Below are positions 1 to 8,573 of a stretch of DNA of 64,000 nt, piece after piece; position 1 is the stretch's first letter, and the number at the start of each line of letters is the position of its first letter. This stretch comes from Fen-330 sp050008465 (GTDB lineage: Bacteria; Acidobacteriota; Terriglobia; Bryobacterales; Bryobacteraceae), in NCBI GenBank assembly GCA_050008465.1, contig JBEKMO010000003.1:1-64000 (forward strand), given 5' to 3'. The notes beneath the pieces are model-generated. The model was given only the letters and a program-made list of their open reading frames with translations, searched no databases and was not told where the DNA came from. The translations under genes and the position numbers were made by a program.

Positions 1-2061
1 CGGCTTGCCTTCCGAGGTGTCGAACCAGCCCCCGTTCGAAAACAGCTTGCCGTGGCGGTACATGATGCGCGCGATCGCTGCCGGCTGGTCGATCTCCACC
101 GCGTACCAATCCTGCTTTGCCGGCCGCGCCGTGAACGTGTTGCGGTAGGTGTCGGGGCGCTCGTCGCAGATCGAGCCGTTCTCGGTCCCGGCCCGCGACC
201 AGGACTCCCTCCCGAACGCCGTCACCGCCACCGGCCCCACCGGGATCCGCTCCGGCCGGACCAGCCACACGCGGTAGTTCAGCGCGTCGGCGAATGGAAC
301 CAGCACCAGCGGCTGCGTTTTTCCCGCCACGATCCCGTCGATCATGTACGCCTGCGGCCAGTTCACTCCCGCCTTGGTTTCCACCAATCCCAGGCCTGCC
401 GGGTTGACCGACTTGGGCGCCGCGCGGTGCGCATACACAACCAAAGGGTTCAACGAAGCCTCGAGCGCCAGCACCTGCGGCCCGCGCACCACGGCCACAT
501 ACTCGCCGTAGTTCTTCCCGCCCGGCGCCACCCGCACCGGCAGGTCCATCTGGATCTGGACCGTCTCCCCCGGCAGCCAGCTCCGCTCGAGCTTGACGAA
601 CTGTCCGGGCTTCCCCTCGGTGACCTCGCCCTTCACCGTTGCCGTGTATTTCGTGCACCACGACGGTACGCGCAGGTAGAGCGGGAACCGCGCCACGCGC
701 GGCGTTCGCACCGTCAGCGTCACCGCGCCGTCGGCCGGGAACCGCGTCTCGGCCCGCAGCAGAACATCGAGGCCCTCGCGCACCGGGATCGTCACCTCGC
801 CGGGAGCGTAGAGCAGCACCGCCGGCCCGTCCTGGCGCATTCCCCAGACCAGTTCCGGAATCATCGAAACCCCGCGCGGCCCGCTCGACAGGCAGCAACT
901 GATCGTCGCGCTCGGCCTCTTCCTTCCCACCAGCGGAGTGAAGTAACAGAAGTTCCCGTTCTTCGCATCCTGCGCGCCCGTCAAATGGTTGAACACCGTG
1001 CGCTCGATCTCGTCGGCGTACCGCGGCTCGCCCGTGACGCGCAACAACTGCCAGCCCAGTTGCAGCCACGTCACCGTCGCGCAGGTTTCGCCCACGCCCG
1101 CGCTCTCCTCGCCCGGCAGTTCCCCGTTGTCCTGGAAGTACTCGTTGGCGCTGGTCGTCCCGGTGAGGTACAGCCGGTTCGCCGCGATGTCCTTCCACGC
1201 CGCCACGGCCGGTTTCAGGAGCGGCTCCTCGCCCGTCAGCCGGTAGAGGTCGGTGAGGCCCACCAGGTTCGACATCATCTCGTAGGCTTTGGCGTTCGCT
1301 GTGTGGAACACGTTTCCCGTCGCCGTGAGCGACGCGATGATCTTGGGCCCGTCCGGCCGGTCGTACGCCCGCAGGATGTAGCGGGCGAAGTCCAGGTACC
1401 GCTGCTCGCCGGTGTACCGGTACAGCATCGCTATCGGCTCCAGGACGCTGGTCGCCGCCATGCCCACGTGCGTGCCGGACTTGAGGATGTCCCGCTGGCC
1501 GGGCCCTTCCCCAAACGTGAGCGCCAGCAGGTCGCCGATCTTGCGCGCCGCCCCTAGCGCCGGCTGGCTGCCCGTCACCCTGTAGTAGCTCAGCAACCCG
1601 ATCAGGTCGTACTTGTGCACCCAGACGTCCCAACTCGTCCAGCGCTGGGCGTCGGTGTACGTCCCCAGGTACCCATCGGGCAGTTGGGCCGCGATCAGCT
1701 CCTGCGCCATCCGGTCCATGATGAGCTTGAGCCGCTCGTCGCCGGTGTACGCCCAGGTGTTGGCGGCCGCGTCGAGGAACTTCCCGGCGTGCTCCCCGAT
1801 CCACGGCTGGTTTCCCGGCCGCTTCTGGAATCCCGCCAGCAGCGCGGCCTGGTTCACGTGCAGCAGGCGTCCCTCCAGGTTCACCCGCATCCTCTCGCCC
1901 AGCAACCCCCGAATCTTCTGGCGATCATAGGGAGCCGGGACAAATCGGTCTTTGATCTTGTCGGCAACCACCGGTTTGGGCGCCTCCCCCAGTCGAGGGG
2001 CCGGCGCCCCGAGTGCCGCTGCAGCGAGCAGGCACCCGACGTTGATCGCAACTCTGGCCAT
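1..2061 (-). CDS. GH127-family beta-L-arabinofuranosidase-like protein, 3' end outside the window
   Basis: Reading leftwards, the frame gives 687 codons and is still open at the window edge. The N-terminus looks like a signal peptide ending in an Ala/Pro-rich stretch near residue 22, so the enzyme is probably exported. An (alpha/alpha)-barrel-like region follows. The motif GETCATVTW (E325, C327) and the Cys pair in SCCLSSGPR (C389, C390) match the Glu/Cys and Cys-Cys zinc-binding set of GH127 (DUF1680) beta-L-arabinofuranosidases, where one Cys is the nucleophile. These enzymes release arabinofuranose from plant-type glycans. It is divergent from efp across an 87-bp gap. The exact substrate cannot be read from the sequence, and the missing C-terminus may carry another domain. 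Confidence 0.85.
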   Translation of the reverse strand, partial: MARVAINVGCLLAAAALGAPAPRLGEAPKPVVADKIKDRFVPAPYDRQKIRGLLGERMRVNLEGRLLHVNQAALLAGFQKRPGNQPWIGEHAGKFLDAAANTWAYTGDERLKLIMDRMAQELIAAQLPDGYLGTYTDAQRWTSWDVWVHKYDLIGLLSYYRVTGSQPALGAARKIGDLLALTFGEGPGQRDILKSGTHVGMAATSVLEPIAMLYRYTGEQRYLDFARYILRAYDRPDGPKIIASLTATGNVFHTANAKAYEMMSNLVGLTDLYRLTGEEPLLKPAVAAWKDIAANRLYLTGTTSANEYFQDNGELPGEESAGVGETCATVTWLQLGWQLLRVTGEPRYADEIERTVFNHLTGAQDAKNGNFCYFTPLVGRKRPSATISCCLSSGPRGVSMIPELVWGMRQDGPAVLLYAPGEVTIPVREGLDVLLRAETRFPADGAVTLTVRTPRVARFPLYLRVPSWCTKYTATVKGEVTEGKPGQFVKLERSWLPGETVQIQMDLPVRVAPGGKNYGEYVAVVRGPQVLALEASLNPLVVYAHRAAPKSVNPAGLGLVETKAGVNWPQAYMIDGIVAGKTQPLVLVPFADALNYRVWLVRPERIPVGPVAVTAFGRESWSRAGTENGSICDERPDTYRNTFTARPAKQDWYAVEIDQPAAIARIMYRHGKLFSNGGWFDTSEGKP

Positions 2062-2148
2062 CAGGTCAAGCTTAGCCCAGCTTCACGGCGATTTGTCCGC
2101 CATCCGCTGTAGTATCCTGGATTCCGTAGTCCGACGCGGGAGGAACCG

Positions 2149-2724
2149 ATGGTCGTGGCATCGCAACTGCGCGCTGGAATGGCCGTTCGCTTCGAGGGCC
2201 AGCCCTACAGAATTCTGTTCGCCGATTACCACCCGGGGCAGGGCAAGATGGGTGGCGCAACCCACGCCCGCCTGAAGAACCTCTCGACCGGAACCCTCTG
2301 GGAGCATAGTTTCCGCTCCGATCTCAAGCTCGAAGAGCTCGACGTCGAGAAGCAGCCCATGGACTACCTCTACGACGATGGCGGCGACTGCTACTTCATG
2401 AACCCCGTGACCTTCGAGCAGATCGCCATCCCGCGCGCGACGGTCGGCCCGCAGGCCGCGCTGCTCCAACCCGAGATGCGCATAGCCGTGGAATCCGTCG
2501 AGGGCCGCCCCGTCAGCGTTTCGTTCCCCGACGTTCTGGAGGTACGCGTCCTCGACACCACTCCCCCCGTCCACCAGCAGGTGGACAGCGTCTGGAAGGC
2601 CGCGCGGCTCGAAAGCGGGGTCGAGATCATGGTCCCTCAGTTCATCAAGAACGGCGACCTGATCCGCCTCGATGTCGCCAACATGAAGTACATGGACCGG
2701 GCCAAAGGCACCGGCAAGAGCTAA
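2149..2724 (+). CDS. efp: Elongation factor P
   Basis: This 191-residue protein has the three-domain EF-P layout: an N-terminal KOW-like domain, then OB domains ending in GDLIRLDVANMKYMDRAKG. EF-P binds the ribosome between the P and E sites and relieves stalling at polyproline. A good Shine-Dalgarno (GGGAGGAA) sits just before the ATG. The loop that normally reads PGKGGAF is PGQGKMGGAT here. The candidate tip lysine is K33 and the loop is about two residues longer than the usual form. It could be called an EF-P-like variant, but the full length and conserved domains favour EF-P itself. It is followed 4 nt later by the DUF3467 gene, so the two are likely co-transcribed. Confidence 0.92.
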   Translation: MVVASQLRAGMAVRFEGQPYRILFADYHPGQGKMGGATHARLKNLSTGTLWEHSFRSDLKLEELDVEKQPMDYLYDDGGDCYFMNPVTFEQIAIPRATVGPQAALLQPEMRIAVESVEGRPVSVSFPDVLEVRVLDTTPPVHQQVDSVWKAARLESGVEIMVPQFIKNGDLIRLDVANMKYMDRAKGTGKS

Positions 2725-2728
2725 CCTT

Positions 2729-3019
2729 ATGACAACGCCGCAACCGCACGTGCAGCTTCTGAAAGCTCCCGAGTACCGCGAGAGCTATGCCAACAGCGTC
2801 CAGGTGCGCGCCAACCTCTGGGACTTCTTCCTGTCGTTCGGCACCGTCAGCCAGAGCGCCCCAGACACGGTCGCGATCCAGAACTTCCAGGGCATTTACC
2901 TCAGCCCGCAACAAGCCAAGGCCCTGTTCAACATCCTCCAGCAGAACCTCTCCCAGTACGAGGCCGCATTCGGTGAGATCCGCCTGGAGCCCAAGAACCA
3001 GGGCGGCGTCATCCAGTAA
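2729..3019 (+). CDS. DUF3467 family protein
   Basis: This is a 96-residue soluble protein with no signal or membrane segment. The features ESYANSVQVRANLWDFFLSF, then LSPQQAKALFNILQQNL and QYEAAFGEI, match the DUF3467 family, which is widespread and of unknown function. The ATG lies 4 nt after the efp stop and the gene ends 4 nt before the likely GTG of the next gene, so efp, this gene and the membrane glycosyltransferase form a probable operon. No catalytic residues can be assigned. Confidence 0.8.
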   Translation: MTTPQPHVQLLKAPEYRESYANSVQVRANLWDFFLSFGTVSQSAPDTVAIQNFQGIYLSPQQAKALFNILQQNLSQYEAAFGEIRLEPKNQGGVIQ

Positions 3020-3023
3020 CCAC

Positions 3024-4523
3024 GTGCAGCCGACCCGCGCGGTCCGGCGCAGCCGGATCGATACCTACCTGTTCTTCTTCGTCACGTTCGCCCTCATCGT
3101 CTTCCTGACGCACGCCCCCTACCTCGACCTGCCGTTCTCCTGGGACGAGCTGGGCCGTTTCATTCCCGCCGCGCTCGACCTGTTTGCGCGCGGCCTCTGG
3201 GTTCCCCACTCTCCCGCGCCCGGCATCCACCCACCCGGCCTGGCGGCCTACCTCGCCACCTCCTGGCACGCGTTCGGCTATTCGATCCCCGTCACCCGTC
3301 TCGCCATGCTGCTGGTAGCCTCAGCCTGCGCTTTCACGGCCTTCCTGCTCGCCATCCAGCTCTGCCGCCAGATTGGCGGAACGCCCGCGTTCTCCGCCGT
3401 CCTGCTCCTGCTTGTCTCCCCGCTCTTCTACATCCAGGCCCTGCTGGCCCATCCCGATCTGCCCGCCACGCTGTTCACTCTCTGGGCCCTGCTTCTGTTC
3501 CTGCGAAACCGCTTCGTGGCTTCGGCGCTGGTCTCGGTCCTGCTGGTGCTGGTGAACGGAAGCGGTTTGGTCGTGCCTGCGGTTCTGGGCTGCTGGCTCG
3601 CGATCGAGGGCAAACGCAAGTGGGCCGCCTGGTTCGTTCTCCCCGCGCTCGCGCTCGCGGCCTGGCTGCTGGTGCTCTCGAGATTCGCCGGCAACCCCCT
3701 CGGCCCGGTCGAATCCGTTCCATTCAACCTGCTGGCCTCCCTCCACCCGGGCCGCATCGGCTTCGCGCTTCTCCGCCGCGCGCACTACCTTTTCCTGGAG
3801 AATTTCCATTGGGTCGGCTGGATCGCAATCGCTGCGGCCTGGCGGCGCTCCCGGATCTTTCGCAACCGTCCCTGGCGCATCGCGGCGACTCTCACCCTGG
3901 CGCATGTCCTGGCGGTCAGCCTGTTTGGCGGCGCAACCCTGGAGCGCCATCTGATGCCGGTCCTGCCTCTCGTTTACATCGCCATGGCAGCGGCCTGGTC
4001 CGCTGCTCCTTCCCACTGGATGCGGCTCGGCCAGCTCGCGCTCATGGCTGGCCTTCTGTTCAGCTTGTTCTGGAATTCCCCTTTCCCTTACCCCGTCGAG
4101 AACAACCTGGCGCTGGTGGATTTCGTGCGCCTCCAGCAGTCCGCCGGCGCCTTCCTCGAACGGAATTACTCGGACCGCACCGTCACCACCGCATGGCCGC
4201 TCTCGAGCGCGCTCAGCCGGCCCGAGTATGGCTACGTGAACCGCCCCATCGCGGTGCGAGAGATCGACGGCTTCGGCGCTGCCAGCGTCGCCGCGCTCGA
4301 TCCCGGCTCCGTGGGCCTCTTCGTGCTCTACTCGCGCCAGCGGGAGACCGCCTGGGACCCGCACCGCATTCCCTTCGTCCGTGGCTTGCTGCGCCGCCTC
4401 TACGGTTACGAGCCCCAGGTCCCGCCACTGGAAATCGAACGCCGCTTGCGCCTCGCTCCCGTCGCCCGCTGGCAGCAGCGAGACCAGTGGCTGGTCATCC
4501 TCGCCCCTTCGGGCCGCCAGTAG
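3024..4523 (+). CDS. GT39-like integral membrane glycosyltransferase
   Basis: A GTG at 3024, just after the DUF3467 stop, gives a 499-residue protein. The open frame runs further upstream, but that part overlaps the previous gene and has no family character. A basic N-terminus is followed by about eleven hydrophobic segments. The first external loop carries FSWDELGRF and PGIHPPG. An acidic motif in this loop is typical of ArnT/PMT-type (GT39-like) enzymes that use polyprenyl-phosphate sugars. The acceptor is unknown. The stop codon TAG (4521-4523) is the first three bases of the palindromic repeat that follows. Confidence 0.7.
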   Translation: MQPTRAVRRSRIDTYLFFFVTFALIVFLTHAPYLDLPFSWDELGRFIPAALDLFARGLWVPHSPAPGIHPPGLAAYLATSWHAFGYSIPVTRLAMLLVASACAFTAFLLAIQLCRQIGGTPAFSAVLLLLVSPLFYIQALLAHPDLPATLFTLWALLLFLRNRFVASALVSVLLVLVNGSGLVVPAVLGCWLAIEGKRKWAAWFVLPALALAAWLLVLSRFAGNPLGPVESVPFNLLASLHPGRIGFALLRRAHYLFLENFHWVGWIAIAAAWRRSRIFRNRPWRIAATLTLAHVLAVSLFGGATLERHLMPVLPLVYIAMAAAWSAAPSHWMRLGQLALMAGLLFSLFWNSPFPYPVENNLALVDFVRLQQSAGAFLERNYSDRTVTTAWPLSSALSRPEYGYVNRPIAVREIDGFGAASVAALDPGSVGLFVLYSRQRETAWDPHRIPFVRGLLRRLYGYEPQVPPLEIERRLRLAPVARWQQRDQWLVILAPSGRQ

Positions 4524-4580
4524 GATAGGGCTCCAGCCCTGTCCCGGTGTGTTTCGGGGACAAGGCTGGAGCCTCATCCA
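4521..4580. repeat. Palindromic intergenic repeat, family A
   Basis: The left arm (4521-4545) and right arm (4557-4580) are near-perfect reverse complements around GGCTCCAGCC/GGCTGGAGCC, with a short loop. The element fills the space between two convergent genes. Its first bases form the stop of the GT39-like gene, and it ends just before the stop of the MerR gene. One half of the same element occurs again at 24887-24911 inside a coding sequence. It could act as a bidirectional terminator, but there is no T-tract. Confidence 0.85.
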
Positions 4581-4581
4581 A

Positions 4582-5106
4582 CTACCCCTTCCGGCTCCAT
4601 TCCCTGATCGAGGCGATCTCCTCGGCCGGGATGTGCAGGAACTCCAGAAACTCCTGGTGCTCGTTCGGCGCGGAGCGCTCAAACGCGACGTGAAAACGAT
4701 GCATGTCGGCTTCCTTGAAGCCTGCGGCTTCCATGATGGAAACCCACTTCTCTTTGGTGTTCATTTCTGTCCTCTCGCAAAAGTCATAGTTTCGTAAGAG
4801 CTTCAGGATCGCCCGCTGATGCTCGCGCAGCGTCTCGATCTCGGCGTTCAACTCCACCAGCCGCCGTTTCAAGACCGAAGACGCATCGTCCTCCGGGCGG
4901 TCCAGAAGCGCGCGAATGTCCTCGAGCTTCAGCCCCGCGTCGCGGTACGCGCAAACCTGCTGCAAGCGCCGCAGGTCTTTCTCCCCATACCGGCGGTAAC
5001 CGGCGGCGCTCCGCGACACGGGTTTCAGCAGCCCGATCGATTCGTAATACAGCAGCGTGCTGCGGCTCAAACCGCAGCGCCGGGCGAGTTTGGAAACGGT
5101 CAACAT
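4582..5106 (-). CDS. MerR-family transcriptional regulator
   Basis: This protein has 174 residues. Residues 1-70 are a MerR winged helix (MLTVSKLARRCGLSRSTLLYY, then a GYRRYGEKDLRRL wing), followed by a dimerisation helix to about residue 110. The C-terminal 60 residues resemble a small effector domain and contain one Cys (in YDFCERTEMN) but no metal-binding Cys cluster. An organic ligand or TipA-like input is therefore more likely than metal sensing, though this is inference. The target is unknown. The gene converges on the GT39-like gene across the family A repeat and lies downstream of mscS on the same strand. Confidence 0.85.
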   Translation of the reverse strand: MLTVSKLARRCGLSRSTLLYYESIGLLKPVSRSAAGYRRYGEKDLRRLQQVCAYRDAGLKLEDIRALLDRPEDDASSVLKRRLVELNAEIETLREHQRAILKLLRNYDFCERTEMNTKEKWVSIMEAAGFKEADMHRFHVAFERSAPNEHQEFLEFLHIPAEEIASIREWSRKG

Positions 5107-5145
5107 CGGCCAGTTCTCACTTTGGACTATGAAGCGATAGACAGG

Positions 5146-6135
5146 TCAACGGAAAAACGAAGAATATTTCGGCAGCGGCACGCCTGCGTCGCGAAACCGC
5201 GCGAGCAGGCGCATGCGCAGCTCCGACTGGATGCGCCCCAGCGCGCCCCGGTCCGCAATCTGCATCACCAGCTTGCACTGCAAGTGCGTCGGCAGGACGC
5301 CCGGGTCGCACAGGAACAGCGGCGCCGGATCCGCGAGCACGCCCTCGACCCCCGCCGCCTCTTCGAGCGCGAGCTGCCGAACCTGCTCCGCATCCGCCTT
5401 GTGCGACACCAGGATCTGCACTTCCGCCACCGTTCGCCGGTCCGGCAGGCTGTAGTTTACCAGGATCCCCGAGGTGATCTTCGTGTTCGGCACCACCACC
5501 ATGTCGTTGCTGCCGGTCCGCACGCGCGTCGTCCGCCAGCCGATGTCGGTGACCACGCCCTCATGCCCGCTCTCCAGCTTGATGGAATCGCCCACGATGA
5601 TCGGCCGCTCCACCAGGATGTGGATCCCCGCGAAGAAATTCGCCAGCGTGTCCTGCAAGGCCAGCGCCACCGCGAAGCCGCCCACTCCCAAGGCGGTCAG
5701 CAGCGGCGCGATCCCTTTCCACATTTCGAAGTGCGCCAGCAGCCACGCCGCGCCCAGCGCGAACACCACCACCCGAATCAGCGCGCGCGACAGCCCGGCG
5801 GCTGCAAACGGCATCCCTTGCCGCTCGCCGTACTGGTTCAGCATCCGCACCGCGACCGACGCCGCCACCAGCGTCAGGCTGATGATGACGAATGCCCCAA
5901 TCCAGAGGCTCGTCCGGGCGGCGTAGTTGTGCGGAAGATCGGTGTACTCGACGGCCACCGCCAGCGCCGCCGCCAGCGACCACAGAAAGGACGGGAAGCG
6001 GATGGTCGCGGCCAACACCCCGGAAAACACGTTCCTCCGCGCCAGCGCGTGCAGCAACAGATAGCGCACCACCAGCACGGCAACCAGCGCGATCCCAAAC
6101 ACCACCGCGGGCTCCACCCACCACGCCATGCGCAT
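5146..6135 (-). CDS. Small-conductance mechanosensitive channel (MscS family)
   Basis: The 329-residue protein has about five hydrophobic segments in its first 170 residues, then the MscS pore and beta domain: DTLANFFAGIHILVERPIIV, GDSIKLESGHEGVVTDIGWR, and a TGSNDMVVVPN segment. MscS channels open under membrane tension to release solutes on osmotic downshock. The ATG lies 7 nt after the ubiD stop, so the two are probably co-transcribed; no functional link is obvious. An alternative ATG two codons downstream would change little. Confidence 0.9.
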   Translation of the reverse strand: MRMAWWVEPAVVFGIALVAVLVVRYLLLHALARRNVFSGVLAATIRFPSFLWSLAAALAVAVEYTDLPHNYAARTSLWIGAFVIISLTLVAASVAVRMLNQYGERQGMPFAAAGLSRALIRVVVFALGAAWLLAHFEMWKGIAPLLTALGVGGFAVALALQDTLANFFAGIHILVERPIIVGDSIKLESGHEGVVTDIGWRTTRVRTGSNDMVVVPNTKITSGILVNYSLPDRRTVAEVQILVSHKADAEQVRQLALEEAAGVEGVLADPAPLFLCDPGVLPTHLQCKLVMQIADRGALGRIQSELRMRLLARFRDAGVPLPKYSSFFR

Positions 6136-6142
6136 CCCCCGA

Positions 6143-7585
6143 TTATAGGTACTTCGCCAGATCCACCGCCAAGAATTCCGGCCGCCGGAAGCGTTCCTTC
6201 AAACGATACGGCGCCGTGCAATCGAAGATCGTCTTGCAGGAGGTCCCCTCGGCGGCGAGCGCTGGGTTGAACGCCGGAGACTGGGAGGGATCGAGCGGAT
6301 GGCACCGCACGCCCGGGATGAACACGGTGCTGACGTCGCCCTGATAGCGGGTCGTCATGGCCCACAGCACGTCGTTGCTGTCGAAAATGTTCACGTCCTC
6401 ATCGACCAGAATGACGTGCTTGAGTTCCGGGAAGGCCGCAAACGCCGTCAGCGCCGCCTGGCGCTGCCGTCCTTCATCGCTCGCCGAGTGCTTCTTGAAT
6501 TGCAGGATCGCGAGGTACTTGCCGCCGCCGGCCGAATGCGAGTACACGTTGAGAAGCCTCCCCGGCATGGAGTTCTCCACCATCCGCAGGATGCTGGCTT
6601 CCGTGGGAATTCCCACCAGGTTGGTGTGCTCTTCCCCCGGGCCGATGATGGTCTGGAGGATCGGGTTCTGGCGATGCGTGATGGCCGTCACGCGGATCAC
6701 CGGGAGCTCGGCCTGCGCCTTGCCGGGATAGCCCGGGAATTCCGGCATCGAGTACCCCGTATTGGTCAGCGCGTCTTCCCGAACGCGCTCGCCCGGTAGG
6801 ATTTCGCCTTCCAGCACGATCTCGGCATGCGCCACCGCCTTGGCGTCTACCGAAACGCACTGGACCAATTCCACCGGGCGGCCGCGCAGGCCCCCGGCGA
6901 TCGAGAGTTCGTCGAAACCCAGCGGAGTCGCCGGCGGCTCGAAACAAGCCGCCAGGTAGACAGCGGGGTCGAGCCCCATGTTGATGGAGACCGGAAGCGG
7001 CCGCCCCATTCGTTCCGCTTTCATCCGGAACTGGTCGATGTGCCGGCCGGGAACGAAGTAGACGCTCAGCCGGTCCGGCCCCTGCACGCAAAGCCGGTGG
7101 ATGGTGACGTCGCTCTGGCCGGTTTCCGGGTCCTGGGCGCGTAGCAGGCCCATGTTGAAATACGGCCCGGCGTCGAGCAAGGTATGGGTGGGAGCCGGGA
7201 TGAGGCGACGTAGGTCGAAGGGAGGCCGGATGACAACTTCCTGACAAGGTGCGCTGGTCACCACAACGGGCGCGCACGGATGATTCAGCGCCTCCAGCAG
7301 ATCGAACGGCAGCCGCTCGATGGTGCTGTTCATGAGCAGAGCGGTGCGCTCCCGGCTGGCCAGAACGCCCACGACTACCGGCATGTTGTAGCCCTTGACG
7401 TTCTCGAACAGCATCGCGGGACCGGTCCGCGTGGGCGGCGGCAGCGGAGTTCCCGCGCCCACCAGCTTGTAGACTCCGGCCAGTTCCGCGATTGGGTCCA
7501 CCGGCGTCCGCGTCGAGACCAGTTGCCCCGGAGTCGACGCCAGAAACTCGAGCGCCGACCGCAGGTCCACGATGTTGTTCCGCAT
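6143..7585 (-). CDS. UbiD-family prenylated-FMN decarboxylase
   Basis: The ATG at 7585 gives 480 residues (MRNNIVDLRSALEFL), the usual UbiD length. The frame extends to a TTG at 7618 but that part is not family-like. Recognisable segments include VTIHRLCVQGPDRLSVYFVP, HRQNPILQTIIGPGEEHTN, PTEASILRMVEN and the C-terminal VFIPGVRCHPLDPSQSP. The family needs prenylated FMN made by UbiX and (de)carboxylates aromatic or alpha,beta-unsaturated acids. No ubiX is in the window, so the substrate (4-hydroxybenzoate-type or another acid) cannot be decided. Confidence 0.85.
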   Translation of the reverse strand: MRNNIVDLRSALEFLASTPGQLVSTRTPVDPIAELAGVYKLVGAGTPLPPPTRTGPAMLFENVKGYNMPVVVGVLASRERTALLMNSTIERLPFDLLEALNHPCAPVVVTSAPCQEVVIRPPFDLRRLIPAPTHTLLDAGPYFNMGLLRAQDPETGQSDVTIHRLCVQGPDRLSVYFVPGRHIDQFRMKAERMGRPLPVSINMGLDPAVYLAACFEPPATPLGFDELSIAGGLRGRPVELVQCVSVDAKAVAHAEIVLEGEILPGERVREDALTNTGYSMPEFPGYPGKAQAELPVIRVTAITHRQNPILQTIIGPGEEHTNLVGIPTEASILRMVENSMPGRLLNVYSHSAGGGKYLAILQFKKHSASDEGRQRQAALTAFAAFPELKHVILVDEDVNIFDSNDVLWAMTTRYQGDVSTVFIPGVRCHPLDPSQSPAFNPALAAEGTSCKTIFDCTAPYRLKERFRRPEFLAVDLAKYL

Positions 7586-7653
7586 GCCTACTTGATAGCA
7601 CAGCGCGCCCCCCGCCAATTGCAGGTAGCTCGAGAATCGGTTAGATTGAAGGC

Positions 7654-7743
7654 GGAGGAATGGCCGAGCGGTCGAAGGCGGCGGTCTTGAAAACCGTTAG
7701 GGTCGAAAGGCCCTCGGGGGTTCGAATCCCTCTTCCTCCGCCA
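7654..7743 (+). tRNA. tRNA-Ser (anticodon TGA)
   Basis: The acceptor stem GGAGGAA pairs with TTCCTCC, followed by G and an encoded CCA. The anticodon loop in GGTCTTGAAAACC holds TGA. The long variable arm (GGGTCGAAAGGCCC) is the class II hallmark of tRNA-Ser. The T arm is GGGGGTTCGAATCCC. Confidence 0.97.
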
Positions 7744-7781
7744 CGGGATTCGTCAAATGCCTCTGACGGAACCGGCTGAAC

Positions 7782-8252
7782 TCACTCTCCACCATCCTGT
7801 TCGGTGTTCCGTTTTCGCAGTTCTTCCGCATCGCCAAGATCTCTGGCGCGGCCGGTCCGCTCTTTGTTGCGCAGCAATGCTGCGCGGCCAATAAAGTGCG
7901 TGGCGATTCCATCCAGTTCGACCTCGCAGCGGCCCGCCCACGCTTCTTCGAAGCTGACCCCGGAAATGGCGGTTAGGAGGTCGATCCGGTTGGGCGTCAC
8001 TCCCAACTGGACCACCGTGCCGGGCGTGCGGAGATCCGCCGCCTGTATTCCCATTTGGCCGAAGCCGAACTCCGACAGTGCGCGCAAGACCCGGTTCGCA
8101 TTCTCATCGGTGGGCCGCACCAACAGATCGAGATCGGCAGTGTAGCGAGGGAAACCGTGAAAGGCGACTGCGAACGCGCCAACCACCAGGTACTCAACTT
8201 CGTTCGAGTTCAACAACTCGAGAAACTCGCGCCAGTCTTTGTTCAGCGGCAT
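7782..8252 (-). CDS. Small nucleotidyltransferase-fold protein, likely toxin-type
   Basis: The 156-residue protein has the minimal nucleotidyltransferase core: VVGAFAVAFHGFPRYTADLD followed by LLV, giving the G-A and DxD motifs near residues 22-44. The fold is shared by MNT/AbiEii/MenT toxin-type enzymes and DUF6036-like proteins that transfer nucleotides to tRNA or protein. Its start lies 59 bp inside the upstream small gene, which implies translational coupling, so a two-gene toxin-antitoxin-like unit is the best reading. Toxicity is inference only. Confidence 0.7.
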   Translation of the reverse strand: MPLNKDWREFLELLNSNEVEYLVVGAFAVAFHGFPRYTADLDLLVRPTDENANRVLRALSEFGFGQMGIQAADLRTPGTVVQLGVTPNRIDLLTAISGVSFEEAWAGRCEVELDGIATHFIGRAALLRNKERTGRARDLGDAEELRKRNTEQDGGE

Positions 8253-8388
8253 CGGGGTGACGGCTGTCGCGGAGTTCGATAAGGGTATTCAGGCGCTCTT
8301 GGCAGGACATCGCCGCGTCGGCGCGCGCGTCGGCCTCATCGGCGTCCTGGAAGCTCGCATATACCCTCACCTTTTTCTCCACGCTCAC
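8194..8388 (-). CDS. Small partner protein of the nucleotidyltransferase
   Basis: A GTG at 8388 (or 8382) starts a charged protein of about 64 residues (VEKKVRVYASFQDADEADAR, then QERLNTLIELRD). The same layout is common next to small nucleotidyltransferases: a beta strand, then a helix with a Q/T-ERL motif. It is therefore the likely antitoxin or accessory partner. A TATAAT sequence sits directly over the start, so the true start may be slightly downstream or the mRNA may have almost no leader. The gene overlaps the nucleotidyltransferase start by 59 bp. Confidence 0.6.
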   Translation of the reverse strand: MSVEKKVRVYASFQDADEADARADAAMSCQERLNTLIELRDSRHPDAAEQRLARVSRVVELERS

Positions 8389-8573
8389 ATTATAGTCTGC
8401 TGGACGTGTCTGGCCGGCCGAATCGGCCGGGCCGGCCAGGCGGCGATTCACCATCGGCAGCAACACGAGCAGTCTCATTCCTCCGGTTCGAGAGCCACGA
8501 CCCAGTCAACGTGCCGGGCGAGAAGAGTTCGAAAGGCATCCATGATGGCTCGGCAGCGCGTGGCCTCGGCGCC

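Noticed and set aside
52..1557. Long + strand open frame opposite the GH127 gene
   Set aside because: The translation is Arg/His/Pro-rich and has no family motif, while the minus strand reads a full GH127 enzyme. Long antisense frames are expected at this GC content.
2787..3023. Upstream extension of the GT39-like frame
   Set aside because: It overlaps the DUF3467 gene and reads Ser/Arg-rich nonsense. The GTG at 3024 directly precedes the first membrane helix.
3321..4682. Long minus-strand frame opposite the GT39-like gene
   Set aside because: It gives an Arg/Gln/Glu/Gly-rich translation with no motif and crosses the palindromic repeat.
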